NCBI GenBank assembly: GCA_039090855.1
Contig: CM076999.1
Coordinates: 117,737,072 to 117,801,071, forward strand
Direction: 5' to 3'
DNA: 64,000 nt
DNA from: Macrothele yani
Taxonomy: Eukaryota > Arthropoda > Arachnida > Araneae > Macrothelidae
The translations under genes were made by a program, and so were the position numbers. Positions 1 through 8,322 of the stretch are shown here, one piece after another. Position 1 is the stretch's first letter. Each line of letters begins with the position of its first letter. The notes beneath the pieces are model-generated. The model searched no databases. It was not told the origin of the DNA and was given only the letters and a program-made list of their open reading frames with translations.

Positions 1-300
1 GATGACAATTAAAATAAAAAAAAATATTTTTCAAAATATTTGCAACATGTCTTGCATCATAATTAAAAATAATATATAACAATCTATATATATTGATGAC
101 AATTAAAATAAAAAAAAATATTTTCAAAATATTTGCAACATGTCTTGCATCATAATTAAAAATAATATATAACAATCTATATATATTGATGACAATTAAA
201 ATAAAAAAAAATATTTTCAAAATATTTGCAACATGTCTTGCATCATAATTAAAAATAATATATAACAATCTATATACATTGATGACAATTAAAATAAAAA
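1..300. repeat. 93-94 bp tandem repeat, about 3 copies
   Basis: Units begin at 1, 95, 188 and 281. The last unit merges into the 3' end of the neighbouring minus-strand reading frame: it shares the CAAAATATTTGCAA and ATCATAATTA blocks with the codons just before that stop. The array therefore seems to have grown from a decayed copy of the gene end. Confidence 0.9.
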
Positions 301-305
301 AATAG

Positions 306-481
306 TTACAAAATATTTGCAAATGTCAACATATCTTGCGAATTTGGATCATAATTAAATGCTGTGTAATTTGGATAAACTGTATCATTTACCACTTGCA
401 TTTTCTGAATATCAAACAAAGATAAGTCAGTCATGGTTGATTCTTCTTTAGAATCCCGCGTCAACCAAACAAAATCTTCAT
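306..481 (-). CDS. Partial hypothetical protein, N-terminus lost in assembly gap
   Basis: An open frame of about 58 visible codons ends at a TAA at 306-308 and runs upstream into the 100-N gap, so the true start cannot be seen. An internal methionine (MTDLSLFDIQKM) could also start a shorter product. The visible part is acidic and polar with no recognisable domain, signal peptide or membrane segment. A 25 bp repeat array lies upstream beyond the gap, as for the other genes of this block. Function is not recognised. It is supported as a gene mainly by context: the frame is open and the block has the same repeat-then-gene layout throughout. Confidence 0.45.
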
Positions 482-581
482 NNNNNNNNNNNNNNNNNNN
501 NNNNNNNNNNNNNNNNNNNNNNNNNNNNNNNNNNNNNNNNNNNNNNNNNNNNNNNNNNNNNNNNNNNNNNNNNNNNNNNNN
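482..581. other. Assembly gap of 100 N
   Basis: Exactly 100 Ns, the usual placeholder for a gap of unknown size. It interrupts the 306-481 gene and joins two repeat-rich stretches, so the true distance and order here are uncertain. Confidence 0.99.
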
Positions 582-880
582 TATCACGTGATAATATCAT
601 GTGAGCGCCCTGCTGATAATAGCATGTGAGCGCCCTGCTGATAATAGCATGTGAGCGCTCTGCTGATAACATCTTGTGATTGCCCTGCTGATAATAGCAT
701 GTGATTGCCCTGCTGATAACATCATGTGATTACCCTGCTGATAACATCATGTGATTACCCTGCTGATAACATCATGTGATTACCCTGCTGATAACATCAT
801 GTGATTACCCTGCTGATAACATCATATGATTGCCCTGCTGATAACATCTTGTGATTACCCTGCTGATAATATCATGTGAT
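582..880. repeat. 25 bp minisatellite with CATGTG/CACGTG cores, about 11 copies
   Basis: Units of the type CCCTGCTGATAACATCATG repeat about every 25 bp. The first contains the perfect palindrome TATCACGTGATA, and most others carry CATGTG or a variant. The array lies upstream of the minus-strand gene cut by the gap. Its E-box-like core recurs in the array between the divergent genes near 4.6-4.75 kb, so it may be promoter sequence that has amplified. The stretch 881-1112 holds only AT-rich intergenic DNA, including a minus-strand AATAAA near 888. Confidence 0.85.
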
Positions 881-1112
881 TGAATTCTTTATTTCCACAA
901 CATATTTTTAGCAACAAAATTTTTTCTCTCTTGAAACTGTACTCTTGCTGTTTCAATTGCATCAACACACATTAATGAACTTTCTGTTGATACAGTATCT
1001 ATTTAAATTATCTTTTCAAATTAACAAAAAGAAATCTTGTTTAAATTGTTTCAACACGGAAAAAAAAACTTTTAAATTATCAAAAGAAAGAATTATACAA
1101 AATAAAAGATGC

Positions 1113-1817
1113 TTACATTGATGGTTGAATTATAAAAGTTAAAAGCGGATCATCTCCAGTCTTGTCAAATGAAACGTCCACAGAATATAATCCTTCTGAT
1201 GTGTTGGTATCCATCGTAGAGATATCTAGAAGATGCATCAATGATTGTTTAATGGCTATCCATGGAATGGAAATTTTTAATGGAGGAATTTGAGATGTTC
1301 CATTATTTGAAGTTTCACCGTAGGCATTATTTGAAGTTTCACCGTAGGCATTATTTGAAGTTTCACCGTAGGCATTATTTGAAGTTTCACCGTAGGCATT
1401 ATTTGAAGTTTCACCGTAGGCATTATTTGAAGTTTCACCGTAGGCATTATTTGAAGTTTCACCGTAGGCATTATTTGAAGTTTCACCGTAGGCATCATTT
1501 GAAGTTTCACCGTAGGCATCATTTGAAGTTTCACCGTAGGCATTATTTGAAGTTTCACCGTAGGCATTATTTGAAGTTTCACCGTAGGCATTATTTGAAG
1601 TATCCTCATGCTTTACATGCAATTTAGGAGGGGGAAGTGGAATGCGTGAATACAGGCATTTTACTTTACGGGAAATGTTTTTTCTCCTCTTCATTCTTCG
1701 TTTGATCAACTTTATGGGGATATACTTTTTATCATATTCGTATGTCCCTGGGGGTGTTGGGAGATCATACTCCATATTTGCATAATTCTTACGAGAAATT
1801 GGTCGAAGTTCATACAT
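1113..1817 (-). CDS. Hypothetical repeat protein A (paralogue of 4822-5751)
   Basis: A 234-residue protein of unknown function. It starts MYELRP, has a strongly basic cluster (KRRMKRRKNISRK, about residues 40-52) that could be a nuclear localisation signal, then twelve near-identical 8-residue units (TSNNAYGE type) encoded by a 24 bp coding minisatellite. It ends in a hydrophobic C-terminal module of about 60 residues (IPPL, IPWIA, YSVDVSFD, IQPS). The start and this C-terminal module match the protein at 4822-5751, while the central repeats do not. There is no signal peptide or membrane segment. The ATG at 1817 is about 38 bp downstream of a TATA box, so this start is likely correct. No intron is visible. 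The family is not recognised; a small virus-like accessory protein is an inference only. Confidence 0.75.
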   Translation of the reverse strand: MYELRPISRKNYANMEYDLPTPPGTYEYDKKYIPIKLIKRRMKRRKNISRKVKCLYSRIPLPPPKLHVKHEDTSNNAYGETSNNAYGETSNNAYGETSNDAYGETSNDAYGETSNNAYGETSNNAYGETSNNAYGETSNNAYGETSNNAYGETSNNAYGETSNNAYGETSNNGTSQIPPLKISIPWIAIKQSLMHLLDISTMDTNTSEGLYSVDVSFDKTGDDPLLTFIIQPSM

Positions 1818-1854
1818 GGCAAAAAAGAAGAATGGTGAAAATGAGTGCTTGCTC

Positions 1855-1862
1855 TTTTTATA
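1855..1862 (-). promoter_or_regulatory. TATA box of hypothetical protein A
   Basis: TATAAAAA on the minus strand, followed about 20 nt later by CTCATTTTC, which resembles the arthropod initiator TCAKTY, and then by the ATG. The same TATA plus TCATT arrangement precedes the genes at 4822 and 6626. Confidence 0.7.
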
Positions 1863-1949
1863 CTGTCCGGAAAGGATATTCTCTTATGTCATTTCCTGTG
1901 GATGTAGTCCTTCCCCTCTCTAATTATCAGTTTGTCTGTTTAAAATTAT

Positions 1950-2004
1950 AATACATACAAGAAGGTTGATAAGAATAGGTACTTATTCCAAAAAAAAAAA
2001 AAAA

Positions 2005-2048
<44 letters not shown>

Positions 2049-2050
2049 GA
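1950..2050. repeat. Poly-A / poly-T tracts
   Basis: A run of about 15 A, then ATATA, then about 37 T. Such a tract is prone to length error in assembly. Confidence 0.9.
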
Positions 2051-2069
2051 AATAAATTTGTAGGAAAAG

Positions 2070-2695
2070 TTTTTAAAATAATAATTTTACAATAGGTATT
2101 TTTTATTTAAATATTATAAATTATATATTATGTATTATACTTACCCACCCGCGTCCACCCTTGAAATGATACATGTAATTAGTAGAATTTTTTTTAAATA
2201 ATATACTGGTTATTAAAATTTATATTTAGAATAATAATTTTACAATAGGTATTTTTTATTTAAATATTATAAATTATATATTATGTATTATACTTACCCA
2301 CCCGCGTCCACCCTTGAAATGATACATGTAATTAGTAGAATTTTTTTTAAATAATATACTGGTTATTAAAATTTATATTTAGAATAATAATTTTACAATA
2401 GGTATTTTTTATTTAAATATTATAAATTATATATTATGTATTATACTTACCCACCCGCGTCCACCCTTGAAATGATACATGTAATTAGTAGAATTTTTTT
2501 TAAATAATATACTGGTTATTAAAATTTATATTTAGAATAATAATTTTACAATAGGTATTTTTTTATTTAAATATTATAAATTATATATTATGTATTATAC
2601 TTACCCACCCGCGTCCACCCTTTGAAATGATACATGTAATTAGTAGAATTTTTTTAAAATAAAATACTGGTTATTAAAATTTATATTTAGAATAA
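2070..2695. repeat. 153 bp tandem repeat, 4 copies
   Basis: The GC-rich island ACCCACCCGCGTCCACCC recurs at a 153-154 bp spacing (GCGTCC at 2151, 2304, 2457, 2611) in otherwise very AT-rich units. No open frame. Copies are almost identical, so the array is young or homogenised. Confidence 0.92.
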
Positions 2696-2761
2696 TAATT
2701 TGGTATTTTTAATTTAAATATTATAAATTATTATGCACTGATATGTTTATAAATTATTTAT

Positions 2762-3100
2762 TTTACCGACAATAAATAGATCTATTGTCAGTCCCGTAAA
2801 TTATTTTATTTTATGTAATTTTATAATGTGCGGGACTGACAATAAATAGATCTATTGTCAGTCCCGTAAATTATTTATTTTATGTAATTTTACAATGTGC
2901 GGGACTGACAATAAATAGATCTATTGTCAGTCCCGTAAATTATTTATTTTATGTAATTTTACAATGTGCGGGACTGACAATAAATAGATCTATTGTCAGT
3001 CCCGTAAATTATTTATTTTATGTAATTTTACAATGTGCGGGACTGACAATAAATAGATCTATTGTCAGTCCCGTAAATTATTTATTTTATGTAATTTTAC
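2762..3100. repeat. 69 bp tandem repeat of perfect 34 bp palindromes, 5 copies
   Basis: Each 69 bp unit contains a 34 bp perfect inverted repeat whose half-site is GGGACTGACAATAAATA, centred on AGATCT. Units start near 2831, 2900, 2969 and 3038, with a partial first copy at 2766. Arrays of imperfect palindromes in AT-rich DNA are a known layout of homologous-region (hr) elements of baculoviruses and other arthropod DNA viruses, which act as enhancers or origins; that role here is inference. Confidence 0.92.
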
Positions 3101-3214
3101 TTTTATTTTTATAATGTATCCATGATTACCCTCAACTCGAAGTAAATATACCGCTTGGTATATCTTGTGGTGAGATAAGACATGTAAATAAAAATACTTA
3201 TTGTAAATTATTAT

Positions 3215-4045
3215 TTTAGAAACAGTTTTGTACAAAAGGTATAGTATAACAAGAATGTAGCATTACAAAGGTAGAGTATTTATTTTTTAATAGATAATAA
3301 TTTATTATTTAATAACAGTTTTGTACAAAAGGTATAGTATAACAAGAATGTAGCATTACAAAGGTAGAGTATTTATTTTTTAATAGATAATAATTTATTA
3401 TTTAATAACAGTTTTGTACAAAAGGTATAGTATAACAAGAATGTAGCATTACAAAGGTAGAGTATTTATTTTTTAATAGATAATAATTTATTATTTAATA
3501 ACAGTTTTGTACAAAAGGTATAGTATAACAAGAATGTAGCATTACAAAGGTAGAGTATTTATTTTTTAATAGATAATAATTTATTATTTAATAACAGTTT
3601 TGTACAAAAGGTATAGTATAACAAGAATGTAGCATTACAAAGGTAGAGTATTTATTTTTTAATAGATAATAATTTATTATTTAATAACAGTTTTGTACAA
3701 AAGGTATAGTATAACAAGAATGTAGCATTACAAAGGTAGAGTATTTATTTTTTAATAGATAATAATTTATTATTTAATAACAGTTTTGTACAAAAGGTAT
3801 AGTATAACAAGAATGTAGCATTACAAAGGTAGAGTATTTATTTTTTAATAGATAATAATTTATTATTTAATAACAGTTTTGTACAAAAGGTATAGTATAA
3901 CAAGAATGTAGCATTACAAAGGTAGAGTATTTATTTTTTAATAGATAATAATTTATTATTTAATAACAGTTTTGTACAAAAGGTATAGTATAACAAGAAT
4001 GTAGCATTACAAAGGTAGAGTATTTATTTTTTAATAGATAATAAA
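3215..4045. repeat. About 93 bp tandem repeat, about 9 copies
   Basis: Near-identical AT-rich units, each holding AACAGTTTTGTACAAAAGG, recur roughly every 93 bp (3221, 3314, 3408, 3500 and so on). The array stops about 20 bp before the stop codon of the minus-strand gene at 4063, so its last units may fall in that gene's 3' UTR. No coding potential. Confidence 0.92.
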
Positions 4046-4062
4046 TTTTTTTCACGAAACGT

Positions 4063-4548
4063 TCATTCAGGGGTGTTAAATTGTTTTACCTCTTCTCCCA
4101 TCATGTCCAATTTATTCGCCACGTTGTTGAGTACATCAGGTTTATTTAATTCATCTTCTAAACTTATCAAATCTTGTAGCATTTCGTTCAATTCATAATT
4201 ATCCAAATCCTTCACCATGTTGTCGAAATCAAAACTATCTTCCATTAGGTCCTTCATCATGTTGCCCATCAGGTTGTCATCCTCCATTAGGTAGTCCGTT
4301 TCCTTCGTCATGTTGCCCATTAGGTTGTCATCCTTCATCGTGTTGCCCATCATGTTGCCATCCTCCATTACGTTGTCATCCTTTATCATGTTGCCCATCA
4401 GGTTGTCATCCTCATTTTTACACTCATCTCGTTGCATCTCAGGAACGTATTTATTTATTATGTCCAAAACATATAATAATTCATCTTCCTGGAGATATTC
4501 TATTATCTTGTCGTCCTCCAGTATTACACTTGGATCCTTTTGCGCCAT
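4063..4548 (-). CDS. Hypothetical acidic repeat protein
   Basis: A 161-residue, very acidic protein of unknown function beginning MAQKDPSVILEDDK. Residues about 47-95 consist of degenerate units of the DDNLMGNM type encoded by a short coding minisatellite. The flanks (EYLQEDELLYVLDIINKYV; LNEMLQDLISLEDELNK) look helical and could form amphipathic helices. No signal peptide, membrane segment or known catalytic motif is seen. It is divergent from the gene at 4822, with about 270 bp between starts, and the two share an E-box/CRE repeat region. The ATG at 4548 lies about 67 bp from a TATA box. It may be a regulatory acidic protein, but that is a guess from composition only. Confidence 0.68.
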   Translation of the reverse strand: MAQKDPSVILEDDKIIEYLQEDELLYVLDIINKYVPEMQRDECKNEDDNLMGNMIKDDNVMEDGNMMGNTMKDDNLMGNMTKETDYLMEDDNLMGNMMKDLMEDSFDFDNMVKDLDNYELNEMLQDLISLEDELNKPDVLNNVANKLDMMGEEVKQFNTPE

Positions 4549-4614
4549 CTTTACTTTTGTCTAGAGTTTGGCTACTAAAGTGACAACAAGAAAATACTGG
4601 AGTCAGCGTGCTTC

Positions 4615-4622
4615 TTTTTATA
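4615..4622 (-). promoter_or_regulatory. TATA box of acidic repeat gene
   Basis: TATAAAAA on the minus strand with a CAGT about 23 nt downstream (ACTCCAGTATT), then the start codon at 4548. TATA plus CAGT is the classic early-promoter layout of arthropod DNA viruses and is also close to the general arthropod core promoter. Confidence 0.65.
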
Positions 4623-4629
4623 TCTGATA

Positions 4630-4762
4630 TTCATGTCACGTGACTTCCTATCATGTGCATCCTGTCACGTGACTTCCTATCCTGTCACGTGACTTCCTAT
4701 CCTGTCACGTGACTTCCTATCATGTGCATCCTGTCACATGACTTTCTGTCACGTGACGTCAT
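4630..4762. promoter_or_regulatory. Shared divergent control region: CACGTG array plus CRE
   Basis: Short repeats built from CCTGTCACGTGACTTCCTAT and CATGTGCAT units give several CACGTG or CATGTG E-box-like sites between the divergent TATA boxes. The last one runs into a perfect CRE, TGACGTCA, at 4754-4761, about 12 bp upstream of the plus-strand TATA. The same CRE occurs in the inward promoters of the palindrome arms. Confidence 0.7.
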
Positions 4763-4773
4763 CTTTATAAAGT

Positions 4774-4796
4774 TATAAAAGCGCAAAACATTCATT
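4774..4796 (+). promoter_or_regulatory. TATA box and TCATTT initiator of repeat protein B
   Basis: TATAAAA at 4774-4780 is followed by TTCATTTTT (A at 4794) 20 nt later and by the ATG at 4822. Spacing matches that of the genes starting at 1817 and 6626 to within 2 nt. Confidence 0.7.
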
Positions 4797-4821
4797 TTTA
4801 ATATTCATAACTGCGTTCACC

Positions 4822-5751
4822 ATGTATAACCTGAGATCACGTAAAAGGGATTCTGAGGAAGTTGATAAGAACGTGAAAAGACATTGTAGAACAGCAGTCA
4901 AAAGTTCGAGGATCCACCCAATGCCGCAAACATTTGAAAATGCTTTCACGGAACCGGATATACTTGATGAGGCACCTGATTTGTTGCCATCTGATTTATT
5001 GCCATCACCTGATTTGTTGCCTGCCTCACCTGAACATTCACCTTCCTCATTTGATTCATGGTTTTCACCTGCCTCGCCTGATTTGTTGCCTGCCTCACCT
5101 GAACATTCACCTTCCTCATTTGATTCATGGTTTTCACCTGCCTCACCAGATTTGTTGCCATCTTATTCACCTGCCTCACCAGATTTGTTGCCATCTTATT
5201 CACCTGCCTCACCAGATTTGTTGCCATCTTATTCACCTGCCTCACCAGATTTGTTGCCATCTTATTCACCTGCCTCACCAGATTTGTTGCCATCTTATTC
5301 ACCTGCCTCACCAGATTTGTTGCCATCTTATTCACCTGCCTCACCTGATTTGTTGCCATCCTATTCACCTGCCTCACCTGATTTGTTGCCATCTTATTCA
5401 CCTGCCTCACCTGATTTGTTGCCATCTTATTCACCTGCTTCACCAGATTTATGGCCATCACCTGCCTCACCTGAATTGTTGCCATCTTATTCACCTGCTT
5501 CACCTGAATTGTTGCCATCACCTGCTTCACCTGATCCATCTTGCCATTCACCTGACCCATCTTATTCACCTGACCCACCTATTCAACATTCTCTGAGAAT
5601 TCCACCACTTTTAGTAAAAATACCGAGGATTGCAGCAGCAGAGACCTCTATCACACCTCTATTAGAAACTTCATCAGTTAACGGACACTATACAATAGAC
5701 ATTTCATTTGACCATTCTTCATTTCAGTTAAAAATTCAACCGTCATTGTAA
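4822..5751 (+). CDS. Hypothetical Pro/Ser-rich repeat protein B (paralogue of 1113-1817)
   Basis: A 309-residue protein starting MYNLRSRKRD with a basic N-terminus (possible nuclear signal). An acidic linker follows, then a long region (about residues 55-240) of 11-residue units of the ASPDLLPSYSP type made by a 33 bp coding minisatellite. The C-terminal module of about 60 residues contains IPPL, IPRIA, YTIDISFD and ends IQPSL. It aligns with the end of the protein at 1113-1817, and both start MY-x-LR. No membrane segment or signal peptide. AATAAA sites follow the stop near 5,790. The start lies just after a TATA/initiator pair. Function is unknown. The repeat resembles a phosphorylatable, extended linker in composition only. 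Confidence 0.75.
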   Translation: MYNLRSRKRDSEEVDKNVKRHCRTAVKSSRIHPMPQTFENAFTEPDILDEAPDLLPSDLLPSPDLLPASPEHSPSSFDSWFSPASPDLLPASPEHSPSSFDSWFSPASPDLLPSYSPASPDLLPSYSPASPDLLPSYSPASPDLLPSYSPASPDLLPSYSPASPDLLPSYSPASPDLLPSYSPASPDLLPSYSPASPDLLPSYSPASPDLWPSPASPELLPSYSPASPELLPSPASPDPSCHSPDPSYSPDPPIQHSLRIPPLLVKIPRIAAAETSITPLLETSSVNGHYTIDISFDHSSFQLKIQPSL

Positions 5752-6200
5752 AATCATTCTGTTGTTGTTTTTATTCTGTAAACATTTTTAAAATAAAATA
5801 AAAATGGGGTAAACCTGAAAAATATTAAAAAAAATCTTTAAAATATTAAATTAAAATATCTTTTTTTTATCCATTAATTATCATGTTTATTTGGTAAATA
5901 TATTTTATTATTAATATTCTTGGAATAATTGATGTGGGGGAATCATTGTCACAACTTCTCAAAACCGAGCAAAAAAAATAATGTCATCTTTTAACTCTTT
6001 GATATTAATTTTCTTAGTGCTTTAAAGGATAAGTCTTTACTTGACAGGGTGAACCAATGGTTAGCAAGACTTTTAAAAAAATGGAGGAAGAGAATCCCGT
6101 ATTTTGGGATTCTCTTCCCTCATTTTTTTCTGTCTTTATTGCTATATTTACAAAGTATTTACAAAAAAATATATTTACAAGCACGAAAGAAAAATAGTCT

Positions 6201-6626
6201 TTACATGTACATAATACAATCATTGCTTATGTTTCTTAGGCATGGAATTAATTCATTTCTCACCGACACCACGCCAAGATATCTGTTGTGCATTGGGACT
6301 GGATTTTCATAGGTCACTGAGTATTCGGCCATTAAAAAAGTCCCATCTAATAATCCTTGGATGGCTTCTTCTTTATTGAGAGAATCTGGTGCAAAACTGA
6401 GTTGAGCTTGAACGTGTCCAGAGCTTTCTGTAGGTAAGTCATTCATGAGCAGGCAGGTAACACGGTCTGGCAGGATTTTTTTCAAGTGCTGTGGATCACT
6501 GTTGCCTTGAAAGAAAATTTTTTCACCAAGTTTCATGATGTAAATGATGTTTAAATGAGTTTCCTCCGTGATGCTGCATTGGAAGGTGCAGATTGTTCCA
6601 TTTTCTTTAATAAGGGAGAAGCACAT
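6201..6626 (-). CDS. Hypothetical protein, 141 residues
   Basis: A compact, non-repetitive protein of 141 residues beginning MCFSLIKENGTICTF, with alternating hydrophobic and polar segments that suggest a small soluble beta-rich or alpha/beta fold. No known motif, signal peptide or membrane helix is recognised. The ATG at 6626 lies about 135 bp downstream of a TATA box with a long leader, and a 30 bp repeat array sits immediately upstream of that TATA. The 3' flank (6,000-6,200) is AT-rich and carries no other gene. The mixed, ordinary amino-acid use makes this one of the more convincing coding frames of the block; function unknown. Confidence 0.65.
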   Translation of the reverse strand: MCFSLIKENGTICTFQCSITEETHLNIIYIMKLGEKIFFQGNSDPQHLKKILPDRVTCLLMNDLPTESSGHVQAQLSFAPDSLNKEEAIQGLLDGTFLMAEYSVTYENPVPMHNRYLGVVSVRNELIPCLRNISNDCIMYM

Positions 6627-6760
6627 GATGAAATAATGATGAGTTGGCTTAACACTGACGAGTTGCTTGGCAAAGTTGGCTAGTGATTAACTTTCTTAGT
6701 TGGTGAGAGAGACTGACGAGGTTGGCTGATAAAGTGGTGAGAAATGAAAATTGTACGCTC

Positions 6761-6767
6761 TTTTATA
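6761..6767 (-). promoter_or_regulatory. TATA box of the 141-residue gene
   Basis: TATAAAA on the minus strand followed about 22 nt later by TTTCATTTC, an arthropod-like initiator. It gives a leader of roughly 110-120 nt. Confidence 0.65.
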
Positions 6768-7150
6768 CGCATCTTGTTTCATAACTTCCTGTTTCATAAT
6801 ATCCTGTTTCATAACTTTCTGTTTCATCATATCCTGTTTCATAACTTTCTGTTTCATCATATCCTGTTTCATAACTTTCTGTTTCATCATATCCTGTTTC
6901 ATAACTTTCTGTTTCATCATATCCTGTTTCATAACTTTCTGTTTCATCATATCCTGTTTCATAACTTTCTGTTTCATCATATCCTGTTTCATAACTTTCT
7001 GTTAAATTATATCCTGTTTCATAACTTCCTGTTTCATCATATCCTGTTTCATAACTTTCTGTTAAATTATATCCTGTTTCATCATATCCTGTTTCATCAT
7101 ATCCTGTTTCATAACTTCCTGTTTCATCATATCCTGTTTCATAACTTCCC
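6768..7150. repeat. 30 bp minisatellite upstream of the 141-residue gene
   Basis: Alternating TTTCATAACTTTCTG and TTTCATCATATCCTG half-units form about 12 copies of a 30 bp repeat ending right at the TATA box. The half-unit ATCCTG...ACTTCCT resembles the E-box array at 4630-4750, so the two may share an origin. Reading frames through this array are repeat shadows, not genes. Confidence 0.85.
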
Positions 7151-7178
7151 CATGTTTTTTTTTTCTCAACTTGTCAAA

Positions 7179-7735
7179 ATGACACTATCAAATGTTATTT
7201 CTGAGTGGTCACCAGTGAACCTCCGTCCAGATACCGCATTTCAATCCGCTATTAGTCACTGGAGAAAATTTGGCACCGAGCCAAATGAGTCCAAGTTTTA
7301 AGTAAATGAAATACAAGAGCAAATTCTGATTGACCAATTCCAAATGTTACAAACGGAAAACAGACTTTTGGTCCTCATTTATAAAGATTTCCGTTCTTGA
7401 GACATTGATTGCATACTTTATTCTGCGATATCATGATTTATTAATTTGGCACTGAGCCAAATGAGTCCTGAGTCCTGAGAAAGGTAAATGAAATACAAGA
7501 GCAAATTCTGATCTACCAATTCCAAGTGTTACAAACGGAAAATAAACTTCCGGTCCTCATTTATAGAAATTTCCGTTCTTGTGACATTGATTGTATATTT
7601 TATTCTGCGAACTGCATCTCTTCAAGATTTAACGAAAAAATTGTAGAAATGTATTCCACTTATGCGACTTTAATAAAAGAAGTGCGCAATAATATGTGTA
7701 AAAATCATTTGAGTCTGTATTTATATACATAACAC
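7179..7735 (+). pseudogene. Small decayed gene with internal tandem duplication
   Basis: A short frame opens at 7179 (MTLSNVISEWSPVNLRPDT) and stops at 7301. It overlaps, in another frame, a leucine-rich stretch (EIQEQILIDQFQMLQTEN) that could form a coiled coil. A block of about 165 bp (from about 7,270) is repeated from about 7,444 with roughly 90% identity, and its second copy stays open to a stop at 7730-7732. This reads as one small gene of unknown function, disrupted by a partial duplication and at least one frameshift. Its last ~90 bp recur at about 9,685 on the far side of the Bro-like gene. Confidence 0.5.
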
Positions 7736-7872
7736 GCTACTATGATGTGATTTGCTCATTTTTTCACCTGATATGATATCATTCCGTTATTGCGACATGG
7801 TGTGTTCATTCTTTCACCGGATGCAACATTTCTCCGTGTTGTGCAAGTGATATATCTGTTCAACGGATGTGA
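7636..7872 (+). repeat. Direct repeat, left copy, flanking the Bro-like gene
   Basis: About 237 bp matching 9685-9919 in the same orientation at roughly 85-90% by eye. Shared landmarks are GAAATGTATTCCACTTATGC, ATTTATATACATAACACGCT, GATATGATATCATTCCGTTA and TTCACCGGATGCAACATTTC. Confidence 0.88.
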
Positions 7873-7944
7873 TTTGAGAGCTTTTTTCAAAATATTCCGG
7901 CATTATTGTATCCAAACGCTTCTAAAATCTCTTATTCATAAACT

Positions 7945-8062
7945 TTGACCCTTAGACAATGATCACTACCTGAACTTTGACCCTTAGACAATGATCACTA
8001 CCTGAACTTTGACTCTTAGACAATGATCACTACCTGAACTTTGACTCTTAGACAATGATCAT
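7945..8062. repeat. About 37 bp tandem repeat, 4 copies
   Basis: Units of the form ACTTTGACCCTTAGACAATG plus ATCACTACCTGA repeat four times just downstream of the left direct repeat. 8,063-8,320 is AT-rich with no gene seen. Confidence 0.88.
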
Positions 8063-8322
8063 ACCAGAACGTCAAAACGACACAAATAATGACATAAAAA
8101 TTAAAATTAAACTTTTTATTCTATAGAATTGGTATTTTTATATAAGACTCAACAAATGGAGTAACACAAGGATTAATATGAAGAGTAATAATATGGAATA
8201 ACATAAGGAATAATATTAAAAAAATGTCTATCCATATCCAAAAATGTCCATGTTTTATCAATAACAGTCTAAAGATAACAATTATTTCCGTTTAGTGGTC
8301 CACTGAGATATCTTTGTTTGCC

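Noticed and set aside
600..880. CRISPR-like array (25 bp units)
   Set aside because: Head-to-tail units without unique spacers, in eukaryotic-type DNA and with no cas genes. It is a minisatellite.
1262..1627. Long repeat-rich frames on both strands opposite hypothetical protein A (FHRRHYLK and KLQIMPTV units)
   Set aside because: They are shadows of the 24 bp coding minisatellite. Only the minus frame with non-repeat ends, a TATA box and a paralogue is supported.
4934..5596. Overlapping frames of 210-220 codons in protein B
   Set aside because: Products of the 33 bp repeat in other frames; composition is repeat-driven and no promoter or homologue fits them.
6696..7301. Frames of 84-185 codons over the TTTCATAACTTTCTG array
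   Set aside because: Pure minisatellite translation; the array is better read as upstream sequence of the 6201-6626 gene.
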